A DNA stretch of 9,321 nucleotides, from the NCBI GenBank assembly GCA_900766775.1, contig CAAFXN010000205.1:1-9321 (forward strand). The letters run 5' to 3'. Numbering within the stretch: position 1 is the first letter of the stretch; each line of letters opens with the position of its first letter. Source of the stretch: Bacteroidales bacterium. GTDB taxonomy: Bacteria; Bacteroidota; Bacteroidia; Bacteroidales; Paludibacteraceae. Under the pieces are notes generated by a model, which was not told the DNA's origin, did no database searches, and was given only the letters and a program-made list of their open reading frames with translations. A program made the translations under genes and the position numbers. Of this stretch, positions 1 to 6,900 are shown one piece after another.

Positions 1-2663
1 CGGGGAGTTCGACCTCGCCGGATTGGACGAAAGAGTCGCAGGGGGCAGTCTGTCTAAGCAACGGCTTGTACGGAGACCCTGTGTGGAATGGTTTTTCCGC
101 TTCGTTCACCATCAACAGTAGCAATAGCAAAGGGCGGCTGGTGCTGGTATGGGAAAGTGCGAAAGGGGTGGTTAACCCGCCTTCCGCCTGCGTGGATAAT
201 ATCCAGATATGCCCCGCCGATTTGTGCGACCAACCTACTACGCTTACCTACACTAATTCTACTTTGTCATGGTTGGGCGCTGCCCCGCGCTATGAAGTGT
301 GCATGAGTATGCCCGATTGGGGATACCTTACGCCGATTGACACGGTGTCCGGCAGCACTTGGACCCCCGCTTTGCCCCATGAGGGATATGGCTATTTCTA
401 TGTGCGCGGCTTGTGCGACAATGGTTTTCATACGCCATGGACGCGCTATTCGCAGTATATATACGAGAAAGGGAAACGCTGCTTGGAATACTTGGATTTG
501 GATGCCGCCAAATGCTACTACGGACCGTACAACAATGTTACAGGTGTTCGCAATCGTGTATCAAAGATGGATATGGGGTATAGAAGTATTAAGTCGCACC
601 ATACGATTCATTATATTCCCGATGAGACCGACCCCCGCACCTTGGACAGACTGAAGACTATTCCCGATGGAGAGGTGGCATCCGTTCGCTTGGGCAACTG
701 GTTCCCCGACAGCAAGTTGAACGGTGAGGGAACGGGTGAAGCCATTGAATATCAGTATGAAGTGGTGGCGGGGAGCAGCGATATCATGGTGCTCAACTAT
801 GCCATCGTGATGGAGTGTCCTACCCATGGCAACGACCCGATGTTTCAGCTGGAGATACTGGATAGCTATGGCGACCAGATAGAGCCTGCCGATTGCTTTA
901 GTGCCAACTTTGCTCCTATATCCGACAAGCCGGAGGATTTGGTGGGATGGAATCTGATAAAAGATGAGGAGTTTGGGACTATCTTACCCGAGGGAGTGAT
1001 TTTGGATGAGCAGAATACGCCTATCATCTGGAAAGACTGGACAAAAGTGTCTATTTCGCTGCGTGATTATGTGGGTCAAACCTTGATTATTCGGTTCACT
1101 ACCAAGGATTGTATTGCTGCCGTTCACTGGGCGTATGCGTATTTCACGATAGGTTGCGAGACAGGGGCTATCAAGGGAATAGATTGCGGCGATTACGATA
1201 CCGATACGATTTCTGCGCCGGAAGGATTCTACTATAAGTGGTACAAAGAGAAGGAGCCGGAGACCATCATCAGCGAGGAGAACTATATCGTTTTAGACAA
1301 GACGGATGCGGATATCTATATTGTGGAACTGCTGCCGAAAACCGGCACCGACTGCTCCTTCAAACTGATCGCCGACCCCAATCCCCATTTCCCGATAGCC
1401 CTTGCAGAGGTGGATACGATATACAGTGCGGACTGTCAGCAGATGGTGCAATGGAAGAACCAATCGTATGCGTATGCTGTTCGTCGCGACAATGAAGAGA
1501 CCGTAGTCTTGCAGAACCCTGTGAGCGATGTGGTGTGGGACTTTGGCGATGGTTCGCCTTTGGTGTCTTGCAAAGATAGCGTGGTGCGGCATGCCTATAG
1601 GGCAGAGGGAGGACGGTTTGCGGTAACGGCAGTGGCGATGCTGGATGACGGGGCATGTACCGACACCCTGCGTATGGAGGCAATAGACCTGCGCGATATT
1701 CGCAACGATGCTTTACCCACCGAGGAGATACGGCTGTGTGCCGGCGAGACATACGAGTTGCCCGAGTCGGGTGGGGTGGTCGCTACGCAAGATACCTTGT
1801 ATCATTGGTATGAACGCACGGACAACGGCTGCGAACAGCAACATTCCGTTGCGCTGCGTTTCCTGCAAGTGGCGTATGCCAAGATGGATACCACCCTTTG
1901 TGAGGGAGAACGATTGCTGTTGGGTGATAGAGTGTATGAGAAGGCTTGTGAAGATACGGTTACTTTTGTATCTTCGTTAGGATGTGATAGTGCGACAGTC
2001 TATTTGTCGCTGCGTGTGCGCGATAGTCTGGCTTTGGAGATGCCGCCCGCGGTGTCGGTGTGTGCTGACGACAGGGTGATAGAGTTGCCGTATAGCATAT
2101 TGCAAGGCGAGACGGGCGATGTGCAGGTGGTACATGCCGATTCGTGGATGGTGGAGGAAGAGGCGATTCTTATTCCGATAGATACCATGCTTCGAGCGGG
2201 GCGTTATCCTATGACCGTGCGTTGGATGGCTGATTCCTGCGGGAACGTGCAGGAGAAAGTGGTGGAGGTGGAAGTCCGATACTCCAATAAGGTCATTATG
2301 CACATGGACGGCATCTTGGCATTGTATTCAAAAGACTATAACGGCGGGTATGACTGGCAATCGTTTCAATGGTATTGCGATGGCGAGAAGATGGAGGGGG
2401 CAACGGAGTCGTATATCTATTTGGATTTGGACTGCGTAGGCAGGGAGTATTATTGCCTGATTACGGATATGAATGGCGTCAGTATTCCGACCTGTCCGTT
2501 GATATACAACCGTGGCGTGATGGGTATAGACGAATCGGCTATGGATGCACCCAAGGGGAACGGTGGCTGGTATGATATGTTGGGACGACGTGTGCAGCAA
2601 CCTGCTGCCGGCGGAGTATATATACAGGTGCAAGGGGGTAAAATTAGGAAAGCAGTATATTAA
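1..2663 (+). CDS. Large multidomain T9SS cargo / adhesin-like surface protein, 5' partial
   Basis: The frame is open from base 3 (bases 1-2 finish an earlier codon) to TAA at 2661, giving 886 visible residues; the true start lies upstream. With residue n starting at base 3n, the order is as follows. Residues 1-75 are the end of a choice-of-anchor-J-like jelly roll (ACVDNIQIC). Residues 76-156 are Fn3-like (YFYVRGLC). Residues 158-385 are a large beta domain with RLGN near 229 and DYVGQTLIIRFTTKDC, resembling a Bacteroidota adhesin domain often found beside PKD domains. Residues 386-456 are Ig-like. PKD lies at about 472-561 (WDFGDGS at 512-518). Two Cys-rich repeats cover 574-677. An uncharacterised beta region follows. 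An Ig-like domain lies at about 759-835 (YNGGYDWQSFQWYCDG), and the sorting tail at 840-886. No catalytic motif was seen. It probably acts outside the cell, anchored to the outer membrane after T9SS export. It is almost certainly co-transcribed with the barrel gene 6 bp downstream. The adhesion role is inferred from the domains. Confidence 0.9.
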   Translation, partial: GSSTSPDWTKESQGAVCLSNGLYGDPVWNGFSASFTINSSNSKGRLVLVWESAKGVVNPPSACVDNIQICPADLCDQPTTLTYTNSTLSWLGAAPRYEVCMSMPDWGYLTPIDTVSGSTWTPALPHEGYGYFYVRGLCDNGFHTPWTRYSQYIYEKGKRCLEYLDLDAAKCYYGPYNNVTGVRNRVSKMDMGYRSIKSHHTIHYIPDETDPRTLDRLKTIPDGEVASVRLGNWFPDSKLNGEGTGEAIEYQYEVVAGSSDIMVLNYAIVMECPTHGNDPMFQLEILDSYGDQIEPADCFSANFAPISDKPEDLVGWNLIKDEEFGTILPEGVILDEQNTPIIWKDWTKVSISLRDYVGQTLIIRFTTKDCIAAVHWAYAYFTIGCETGAIKGIDCGDYDTDTISAPEGFYYKWYKEKEPETIISEENYIVLDKTDADIYIVELLPKTGTDCSFKLIADPNPHFPIALAEVDTIYSADCQQMVQWKNQSYAYAVRRDNEETVVLQNPVSDVVWDFGDGSPLVSCKDSVVRHAYRAEGGRFAVTAVAMLDDGACTDTLRMEAIDLRDIRNDALPTEEIRLCAGETYELPESGGVVATQDTLYHWYERTDNGCEQQHSVALRFLQVAYAKMDTTLCEGERLLLGDRVYEKACEDTVTFVSSLGCDSATVYLSLRVRDSLALEMPPAVSVCADDRVIELPYSILQGETGDVQVVHADSWMVEEEAILIPIDTMLRAGRYPMTVRWMADSCGNVQEKVVEVEVRYSNKVIMHMDGILALYSKDYNGGYDWQSFQWYCDGEKMEGATESYIYLDLDCVGREYYCLITDMNGVSIPTCPLIYNRGVMGIDESAMDAPKGNGGWYDMLGRRVQQPAAGGVYIQVQGGKIRKAVY
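1416..1685 (+). other. PKD domain within the first adhesin
   Basis: The peptide contains the PKD hallmark WDFGDGS (bases 1536-1556). It is followed about 12 residues later by HAYRAEGGRFAVTAVAML, which matches the usual H-x-Y-x(3-5)-G-x-[FY]-x-V second half of the fold. PKD domains are immunoglobulin-like modules of surface proteins and usually act as spacers or binding modules. The outer borders are approximate. Confidence 0.85.
1722..2033 (+). repeat. Two tandem Cys-rich ~50-residue protein repeats (CxGE...GC)
   Basis: Copy 1 begins IRLCAGETYEL and ends DNGCEQQHSVALRFLQV. Copy 2 begins TTLCEGERLLL and ends LGCDSATVYLSLRV. Each copy has C-[AE]-G-E at the start, a D-T/W-Y core, and a GC followed by a beta strand. 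This is a repeat type often found between PKD or Ig domains and the C-terminal tail in Bacteroidota secreted proteins. The two copies are divergent at DNA level, so they are old repeats rather than a recent duplication. Confidence 0.7.
2520..2663 (+). other. T9SS type-A-like C-terminal sorting tail
   Basis: The last 47 residues begin MGIDESAMDAP, a flexible acidic linker. They continue with GWYDMLGRRV and then GGVYIQVQGGKIRKAVY and a stop. This matches the usual type-A tail pattern: a short strand of the form YDxxGRxV, a loop, G-[IV]-Y-[IV]-x, a glycine turn, and a final basic strand. Such tails direct proteins through the type IX secretion system and are removed when the protein is attached to the cell surface. 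No T9SS component gene lies in the window. Confidence 0.8.
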
Positions 2664-2669
2664 TTGCGT

Positions 2670-3644
2670 ATGCAAAGAACACAGCGAACGATAGTATTTT
2701 GTCTGTTGCTCAGTCTCTGTGGGGCGGTATCAGCGGCGGGCAGTTATCATGCACGCAATACGAACCATCGTCTATGGTTGAGCGTGGGGGGAGGCGGCAA
2801 TTGCCCTATTGCAACAGCCGCCCCCGATGTGGCTCTCCGAAGCCGCTTGGGGGGTGATGCACGTTTGGGAGTAGGTTATGAATGGCAAAAAGGCAATTTC
2901 CTGATGGGTTTTGGCATAGAAACAGCGTATGATGCCATTTGTGCCTCGCTGGATAGTTTGCAGCAGACCTATGACCGAACTTGGGGAAACGAACCGATTC
3001 ATTATATCTACCATTATCATAAGTACGAAGACCGTCTGCGCACGGTGCAGGTAGGATTGCCTGTCTATGTAGGGGCAAGTTTGGGACAATATGCATACAT
3101 GCACGTAGGCGTGCATATCAATGGCGTGGTCTATGCGGAGCATCAAACCGCGGCGCGTATGGATACACGTGCTGTTATACTTGCTGCTTACGCCGATTAC
3201 TTGTCCGGTATGGGAGAGAAAGTCGGGATTTTTACGATGCCCGAAGATAGCAAAGACTATACGTATCGCAGCCAAGATTTTCAGTCCGCACAGTGGTCGC
3301 TGACACCTATGTTGGAGGTGGGCGGCAGACTGCCGGTCGGCAAGAAAGTAGAAATGCGTATCGGCGTGTATGTGGGCTATGACATCTTATTAGGAGCCGA
3401 GAAGGAGCGGAAACCTCTGCTGGGACAAGCGTTTGACGAGGTGAGCACACGCCCCTACAATACTATGTATGACCCGTCTGAGCAACAGGCTATGCTGGCT
3501 GAGATTCTCGATGCTTGGCAACCGCAACCATTGCTCTATAGTGATTTGGTTACCAAGCAACACTCCAACATCGTGTTTGGACTGAAATGGACTACGCTAT
3601 TTGAGGTAGGGAAGAAAAAAGAAAAGTGTATGTGTATGTATTAG
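2670..3644 (+). CDS. Probable small outer-membrane beta-barrel protein
   Basis: ATG at 2670 is preferred because it begins a clean signal peptide, with basic MQRTQR, hydrophobic IVFCLLLSLCGAV, and likely cleavage after A22 (VSA|AG). A TTG directly after the previous stop would add two residues with no benefit. The mature protein shows about eight amphipathic strands, near residues 34-43, 63-72, 77-88, 120-138, 141-159, 205-223, 226-242 and 298-314 (NIVFGLKWTTLFEV), with long loops at 160-204 and 243-297. Length (324 residues), signal peptide and strand pattern suit an OmpA/PorT-like eight-strand barrel without a periplasmic OmpA domain. It lacks the N-terminal signature of PorP/SprF barrels. 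The 6-bp gap to the adhesin gene implies co-transcription and perhaps translational coupling. A lysine-rich tail (KKKEKCMCMY) after the last strand is unusual. A role in surface display or anchoring of the adhesin is a guess from position. Confidence 0.85.
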   Translation: MQRTQRTIVFCLLLSLCGAVSAAGSYHARNTNHRLWLSVGGGGNCPIATAAPDVALRSRLGGDARLGVGYEWQKGNFLMGFGIETAYDAICASLDSLQQTYDRTWGNEPIHYIYHYHKYEDRLRTVQVGLPVYVGASLGQYAYMHVGVHINGVVYAEHQTAARMDTRAVILAAYADYLSGMGEKVGIFTMPEDSKDYTYRSQDFQSAQWSLTPMLEVGGRLPVGKKVEMRIGVYVGYDILLGAEKERKPLLGQAFDEVSTRPYNTMYDPSEQQAMLAEILDAWQPQPLLYSDLVTKQHSNIVFGLKWTTLFEVGKKKEKCMCMY

Positions 3645-3653
3645 GATGAAGGA
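3644..3653 (-). repeat. Inverted copy of the TCCTTCATCC core at the barrel gene stop
   Basis: GGATGAAGGA at 3644-3653 begins on the last base of the barrel stop codon. It is the exact reverse complement of TCCTTCATCC at 3890-3899 and again at 3904-3913. The intergenic region is therefore bounded by a 10-bp inverted repeat about 236 bp apart. The match is short and may be chance in a T/C-rich repeat setting. Confidence 0.5.
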
Positions 3654-3665
3654 CTACATAGTATT

Positions 3666-3684
3666 GACTCTGAAACTCAGAGAC
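3666..3684. repeat. Palindrome copy A (hairpin)
   Basis: GACTCTGAAACTCAGAGAC has perfect 6-bp arms, CTCTGA (3668-3673) and TCAGAG (3677-3682), around a 3-base loop AAC, plus an outer G/C pair across an A-A mismatch. It starts 22 bases after the barrel gene stop. No T-run follows, so it is at best a weak terminator; it could also be an operator, an RNA-stabilising hairpin or a repetitive palindrome. Confidence 0.65.
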
Positions 3685-3738
3685 TAAGGTAATAGGCATA
3701 TTCTTTGTCCTCGTTGCGGCCGGATGCCGAGTCCACCT

Positions 3739-3762
3739 CCCGCCCCCTTACCCCCTCCCCCC
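3739..3762 (-). other. G-quadruplex motif on the minus strand (C-runs on plus)
   Basis: The + strand has four C-runs: 3739-3741, 3743-3747, 3751-3755 and 3757-3762, separated by G, TTA and T. The minus strand therefore reads as four G-tracts of 3 to 6 bases with loops of 1, 3 and 1 bases, which meets the standard G3+N1-7 quadruplex rule. The + strand could correspondingly form an i-motif. The downstream end overlaps a possible hairpin (CCCTC 3760-3764, loop TAC, GAGGG 3768-3772). Only the motif is seen; folding and any function are not shown. Confidence 0.6.
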
Positions 3763-3798
3763 TCTACGAGGGATGCGGGGAAGCTAAAATTACCTTTC

Positions 3799-3818
3799 GA
3801 CTATGAAAACTCATAGAC
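3799..3818. repeat. Palindrome copy B (hairpin)
   Basis: GACTATGAAAACTCATAGAC has perfect 6-bp arms, CTATGA (3801-3806) and TCATAG (3811-3816), around a 4-base loop AAAC, plus the same outer G/C pair across an A-A mismatch as copy A. It differs from copy A by one extra loop base and by one base change in each arm that keeps the arms complementary. It lies about 105 bases before the start codon of the giant gene. Confidence 0.65.
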
Positions 3819-3833
3819 AAAATGAATGACTAT

Positions 3834-3914
3834 TTATCCTTCATACATTTTATCTTTCATTCTCAAAGAAGAAAGTAATAAGTCTTTTATCCTTCATCCA
3901 TTATCCTTCATCCA
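3834..3914 (+). repeat. TTATCCTTCAT repeat cluster before the giant adhesin gene
   Basis: Copies of TTATCCTTCAT lie at 3834-3844, 3850-3860 (one mismatch, TTATCTTTCAT), 3887-3897 and 3901-3911. The last two belong to an exact 14-bp tandem duplication, TTATCCTTCATCCA, at 3887-3900 and 3901-3914, ending 8 bases before ATG 3923. The cluster sits in what should be the leader of the downstream mRNA. It could be a regulatory array, or simple sequence grown by replication slippage. Confidence 0.75.
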
Positions 3915-3922
3915 AAAAAGAT

Positions 3923-3982
3923 ATGAAAAAGGTACATTTGATATTCGTTGGTATGGTGCTTGCAACTATGTTGATGCAAGCC
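3923..3982 (+). other. Signal peptide of the giant adhesin
   Basis: Residues 1-20 have a short basic start (MKKVH), a hydrophobic core (LIFVGMVLATML) and a polar end with MQA before the likely cut. There is no lipobox cysteine, so this is a type I signal peptide, consistent with Sec export and later T9SS passage. Confidence 0.85.
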
Positions 3983-6900
3983 GAAGTAAGGTACAATCTT
4001 GCGCCTGTTGGTTTTGAGGAGGGCGCGATTCCTGTCGCATGGATGCAGGAGCAACGCGAGGGGGCTGTGTCGTGGATAGTGGAAGGCGGTACGGGCGTAT
4101 CGTTGAGCACTCCAACCGGCGCGGCTGAGGGGGTGTATCGTGCGGCTATTCGTCGTCCGAATGGTTCCTCGGCGCATTTCGTAACGCGCTTGATTTCGCC
4201 AAGTTTTGATTTAACAACGGCATCCATGCCCGAACTGGTGTTCTCGCATGCGCAGGTGGCGGCATCGGGCTACTTAGATACCTTGCGTGTATATTATCGG
4301 GTGGATTCTTCATCGGCATGGAAGTTGCTCCAAGAGTATGTCTCGGAGATTCCGATGTGGACTACGGAGCACATCAAACTGCCGGCGGACTACCTGCATG
4401 CTACGGCGTATCAACTGGCTTTCGAGGTGTCGGATGCGTTGGGCAAGGGCGTTGTGCTGGATAACATCTTTGTACACGAGCCGTCCACATGTCGTCCGCC
4501 ATTGTTTGCTATGGTGCAACCTACTTCGGAGGGGGCATATTTCTATTTCCAATCGAACGGTTCCGGCGTGGGCAGCAAGGGGACATACTTTGACTTGGTT
4601 ATCAGCGAGATAGAGTTAGCAGACCCCGATGCGGCTACGGCATCGGATATTGCCTATTCGAAATACCATTTCTCGGAGCAGGAGACGGAGGTGAACACCT
4701 TGACGTCTAATACTACTTACTATGCTTATCTGCGTACCAACTGCGAAGATAATGCTACGGGTTATACGGAGTGGGTAAAAACGGAGTTCCATACGAATAT
4801 GCGCGTGGATGTGCCCTATATAGAGACGTTCAACGCAGGCGATGGTGGCGACTATGTTACCCCTGCGGGATGGATTACGGGGACGGATATTGATGAGATT
4901 TCGGTGCCGTTTGCGTATGTGGGTGCGTTGTACAGGTATCGTGAGAAATACTCCTCAGATACTACGGGTTTCTTGGCTTTTGCTTCCACGCACGAGTCGT
5001 TCCAACCCATTATGCAAGGGCAATATGCGTATGCCGCTTCGCCGGAGATTAACGCCAACCTGAGCCAATGCGAAGTGGCATTTGACGGTTCGGCATATAC
5101 ATGGGTGGCGGATGGGACCAATGACTATGCGGCGGAGATTACGGTGGGCGTGATGGAAAACCCGCAGGAATGGTCCACCTTTGAGCCTATCAAGACGGTG
5201 AAGGTGGAGAGTAGCGTGCAGTTTAAGCACTTCACCGTGTCGCTGGCGGGCTATACGGGTACGGCTAAGCATATCGCTTTGGCATCGGCAGCCTCTACCT
5301 ACAACGCGTTCTATGTGGATAATTTCCAAGTCTATACGCCGACGGTACGCACTCCCGAAGATGTCGTGGTCAGCAATATCACCCCGACGGGATTTGATGT
5401 GCAAGCCACGTTGCATGGCGCAGACAGTTGGAATGTGAAGGTGGCGAACCGCTTCGTGAGCAACGGGAATACCTTGAAGGACGCCGATTGCTTGGCTACG
5501 GTAGAAAACAGCAAGACCGGTAGTGTGCATGTGAATCTCCCTGAGGGAGCGGCAGGAAGTGTGCTAACCATATACGTACAGGCGCAGAAAGGCGGCGCTA
5601 AGTCCGCGTGGGCATTCCCCATAACCTTGCGTGTTCCGACCGAGGCAGTGCCTCCGTTTGAGATGAGCTTTGAGGAAGGTACTTATTCTCCTGTTCCGCT
5701 GGTTAGTTTGAATAATGCTATTCATTTTGTGTCGGATGATTTATGGGCACCCGACTGCATCTTCTTCCCCTTGCGCTCTTTGGATGGCTATTACCCGACT
5801 ATCTCGAGCGAGGAACCCATCTACGAAGGCGCACACTTGGTGCTGAACGGGGTGGACGATTATTTCACGCTGCCATACATTTCGCGTTTGGATACGTTGG
5901 AATTGTATTTCCGTTTGAGTGCCACCGGCGCAGGAAGACTGGCGGTGGGCGTGATGGACAATCCGTATGATTTATCTACGTTTGTCAGTGTCGCCACTTT
6001 TGACGGGAACACCTTGGGCTACGAGTTATGCAATGTGCCGTTTTCTTCCTACCAAGGGACTGGACATTATATTGCTTTTCGTGCCGTTGGGTCGTCCACC
6101 AATGCGAAGGTAAGTTGCAACCATATCGATGCCATTCGTCTGGGTGAGCCCGACTGTGGAGGCATGAAATCGCTTTTTGCGGTTGCCACGGGCACTACTA
6201 CGGGCTCGGTGGATTGGTCGGTTAGGGGCAAAGCCTCGGTGGATATAGAGGTGTATGATGTCGCTACCGAAACCATGGTATTCAGCAATACCTACACCAC
6301 TTCTCCCGTTACGCTCACTAATCTGATTCCGAATACCGTATATGAGGTGCGTGCGCACCAGTCTTGTGAGTCGGAGGCGAATCCGATGACGGCGCGTTTC
6401 CGCACCGAGTGCGCAGCGGTTACGCCCGAGCAGTTTGGGATTGAACGGTTTAATACCGCTGATGACTTGTTTTGTTGGGAGGTGGGTATCTACGTCCCTG
6501 CCTCCTCGTCTTCGGCTGCTGCCCCCTCGGTGGTGAAAGATGCTTTCTTTGGTCGCGTATTGCAGATGAAGAAGAATGCCAACACCGAGACTCAGAACTA
6601 CGGCAACTCTTACTATGCGATTATGCCGGAGTTGCAGGTGGATGATATTCGCCAATGGCAAGTGATGTTTGACGCGGCGACCAATGTGCAAGATACGTTG
6701 AATGTGAAACAACTATATGTGGGTATCGCATTCAATACCACCGACTTATCTGCCTTGGAGGTGATAGATACCATTCCTTTGCAATATGCCGCCGACTCCA
6801 CCGATTTGCGGACTTATGCCATTTCGTTTGACCAATATGAGGGAGACTATCTTGGTCGCCGAGGGAAGTATGTGGTGTTTATGATTAGTGCGCCGGAAGG

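Larger units (their letters stand above)
3645..3922. other. Structured 278-bp intergenic region, no gene seen
   Basis: No convincing coding sequence lies here. In order it contains a short palindrome (3666-3684), a C-rich tract (3733-3764) followed by a GC hairpin (3760-3772), a second palindrome of the same design (3799-3818), and a T/C-rich stretch with four TTATCCTTCAT-type repeats (3834-3914), then an A-rich leader into ATG 3923. No good Bacteroidota promoter (TTTG about 20 bases before TAnnTTTG) could be placed, although the gap is long enough to hold one. The composition (C-runs, then T/C-rich sequence) differs sharply from the flanking coding DNA. Confidence 0.8.

Noticed and set aside
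2664..2672. TTG at 2664 as the barrel start
   Set aside because: It adds only two residues before ATG 2670. The ATG begins a standard signal peptide.
2709..2723. Possible lipobox around Cys17 of the barrel protein (LSLCG)
   Set aside because: The residue before Cys is Leu rather than Gly, Ala or Ser, and a good type I cleavage site (VSA|AG) follows. It is not a lipoprotein.
2772..3275. 167-codon open frame on the minus strand
   Set aside because: It is antisense to the barrel gene, whose signal peptide and strand pattern are convincing. The minus frame shows no domain.
2670..3644. PorP/SprF family assignment for the barrel
   Set aside because: Position next to a large adhesin suggested it, but the mature N-terminus lacks the QFSQY...NPAYAG type signature of that family.
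3668..3682. Rho-independent terminator after the barrel gene
   Set aside because: The hairpin is only 6 bp with moderate GC and is followed by ACTAAGG rather than a T-run, so it was kept as a palindrome and not called a terminator.
3664..3693. TTGACT with a downstream TAAT-like box as a sigma70-type promoter
   Set aside because: Bacteroidota do not use the TTGACA/TATAAT type, the -10 match is poor, and the -35 overlaps palindrome A.
3933..3940. TACATTTG, a perfect match to the Bacteroidota -7 promoter consensus TAnnTTTG
   Set aside because: It lies inside the start of the coding sequence, has no TTTG at the -33 distance, and transcription from it would miss the start codon.
3826..4017. 63-codon + strand frame crossing the start of the giant gene
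   Set aside because: It overlaps the signal peptide region in another frame, and its translation begins inside the low-complexity repeat cluster.
4955..5530. 191-codon open frame on the minus strand
   Set aside because: It is antisense to modules J2 and F2 of the giant protein, with no domain or export signal, and its His/Arg-rich make-up is typical of a shadow frame.
6026..6712. 228-codon open frame on the minus strand
   Set aside because: It lies wholly inside the giant + strand coding frame, which has clear domain repeats there. Its translation is rich in Arg, His and Ile with no recognisable domain, as expected for an antisense shadow.
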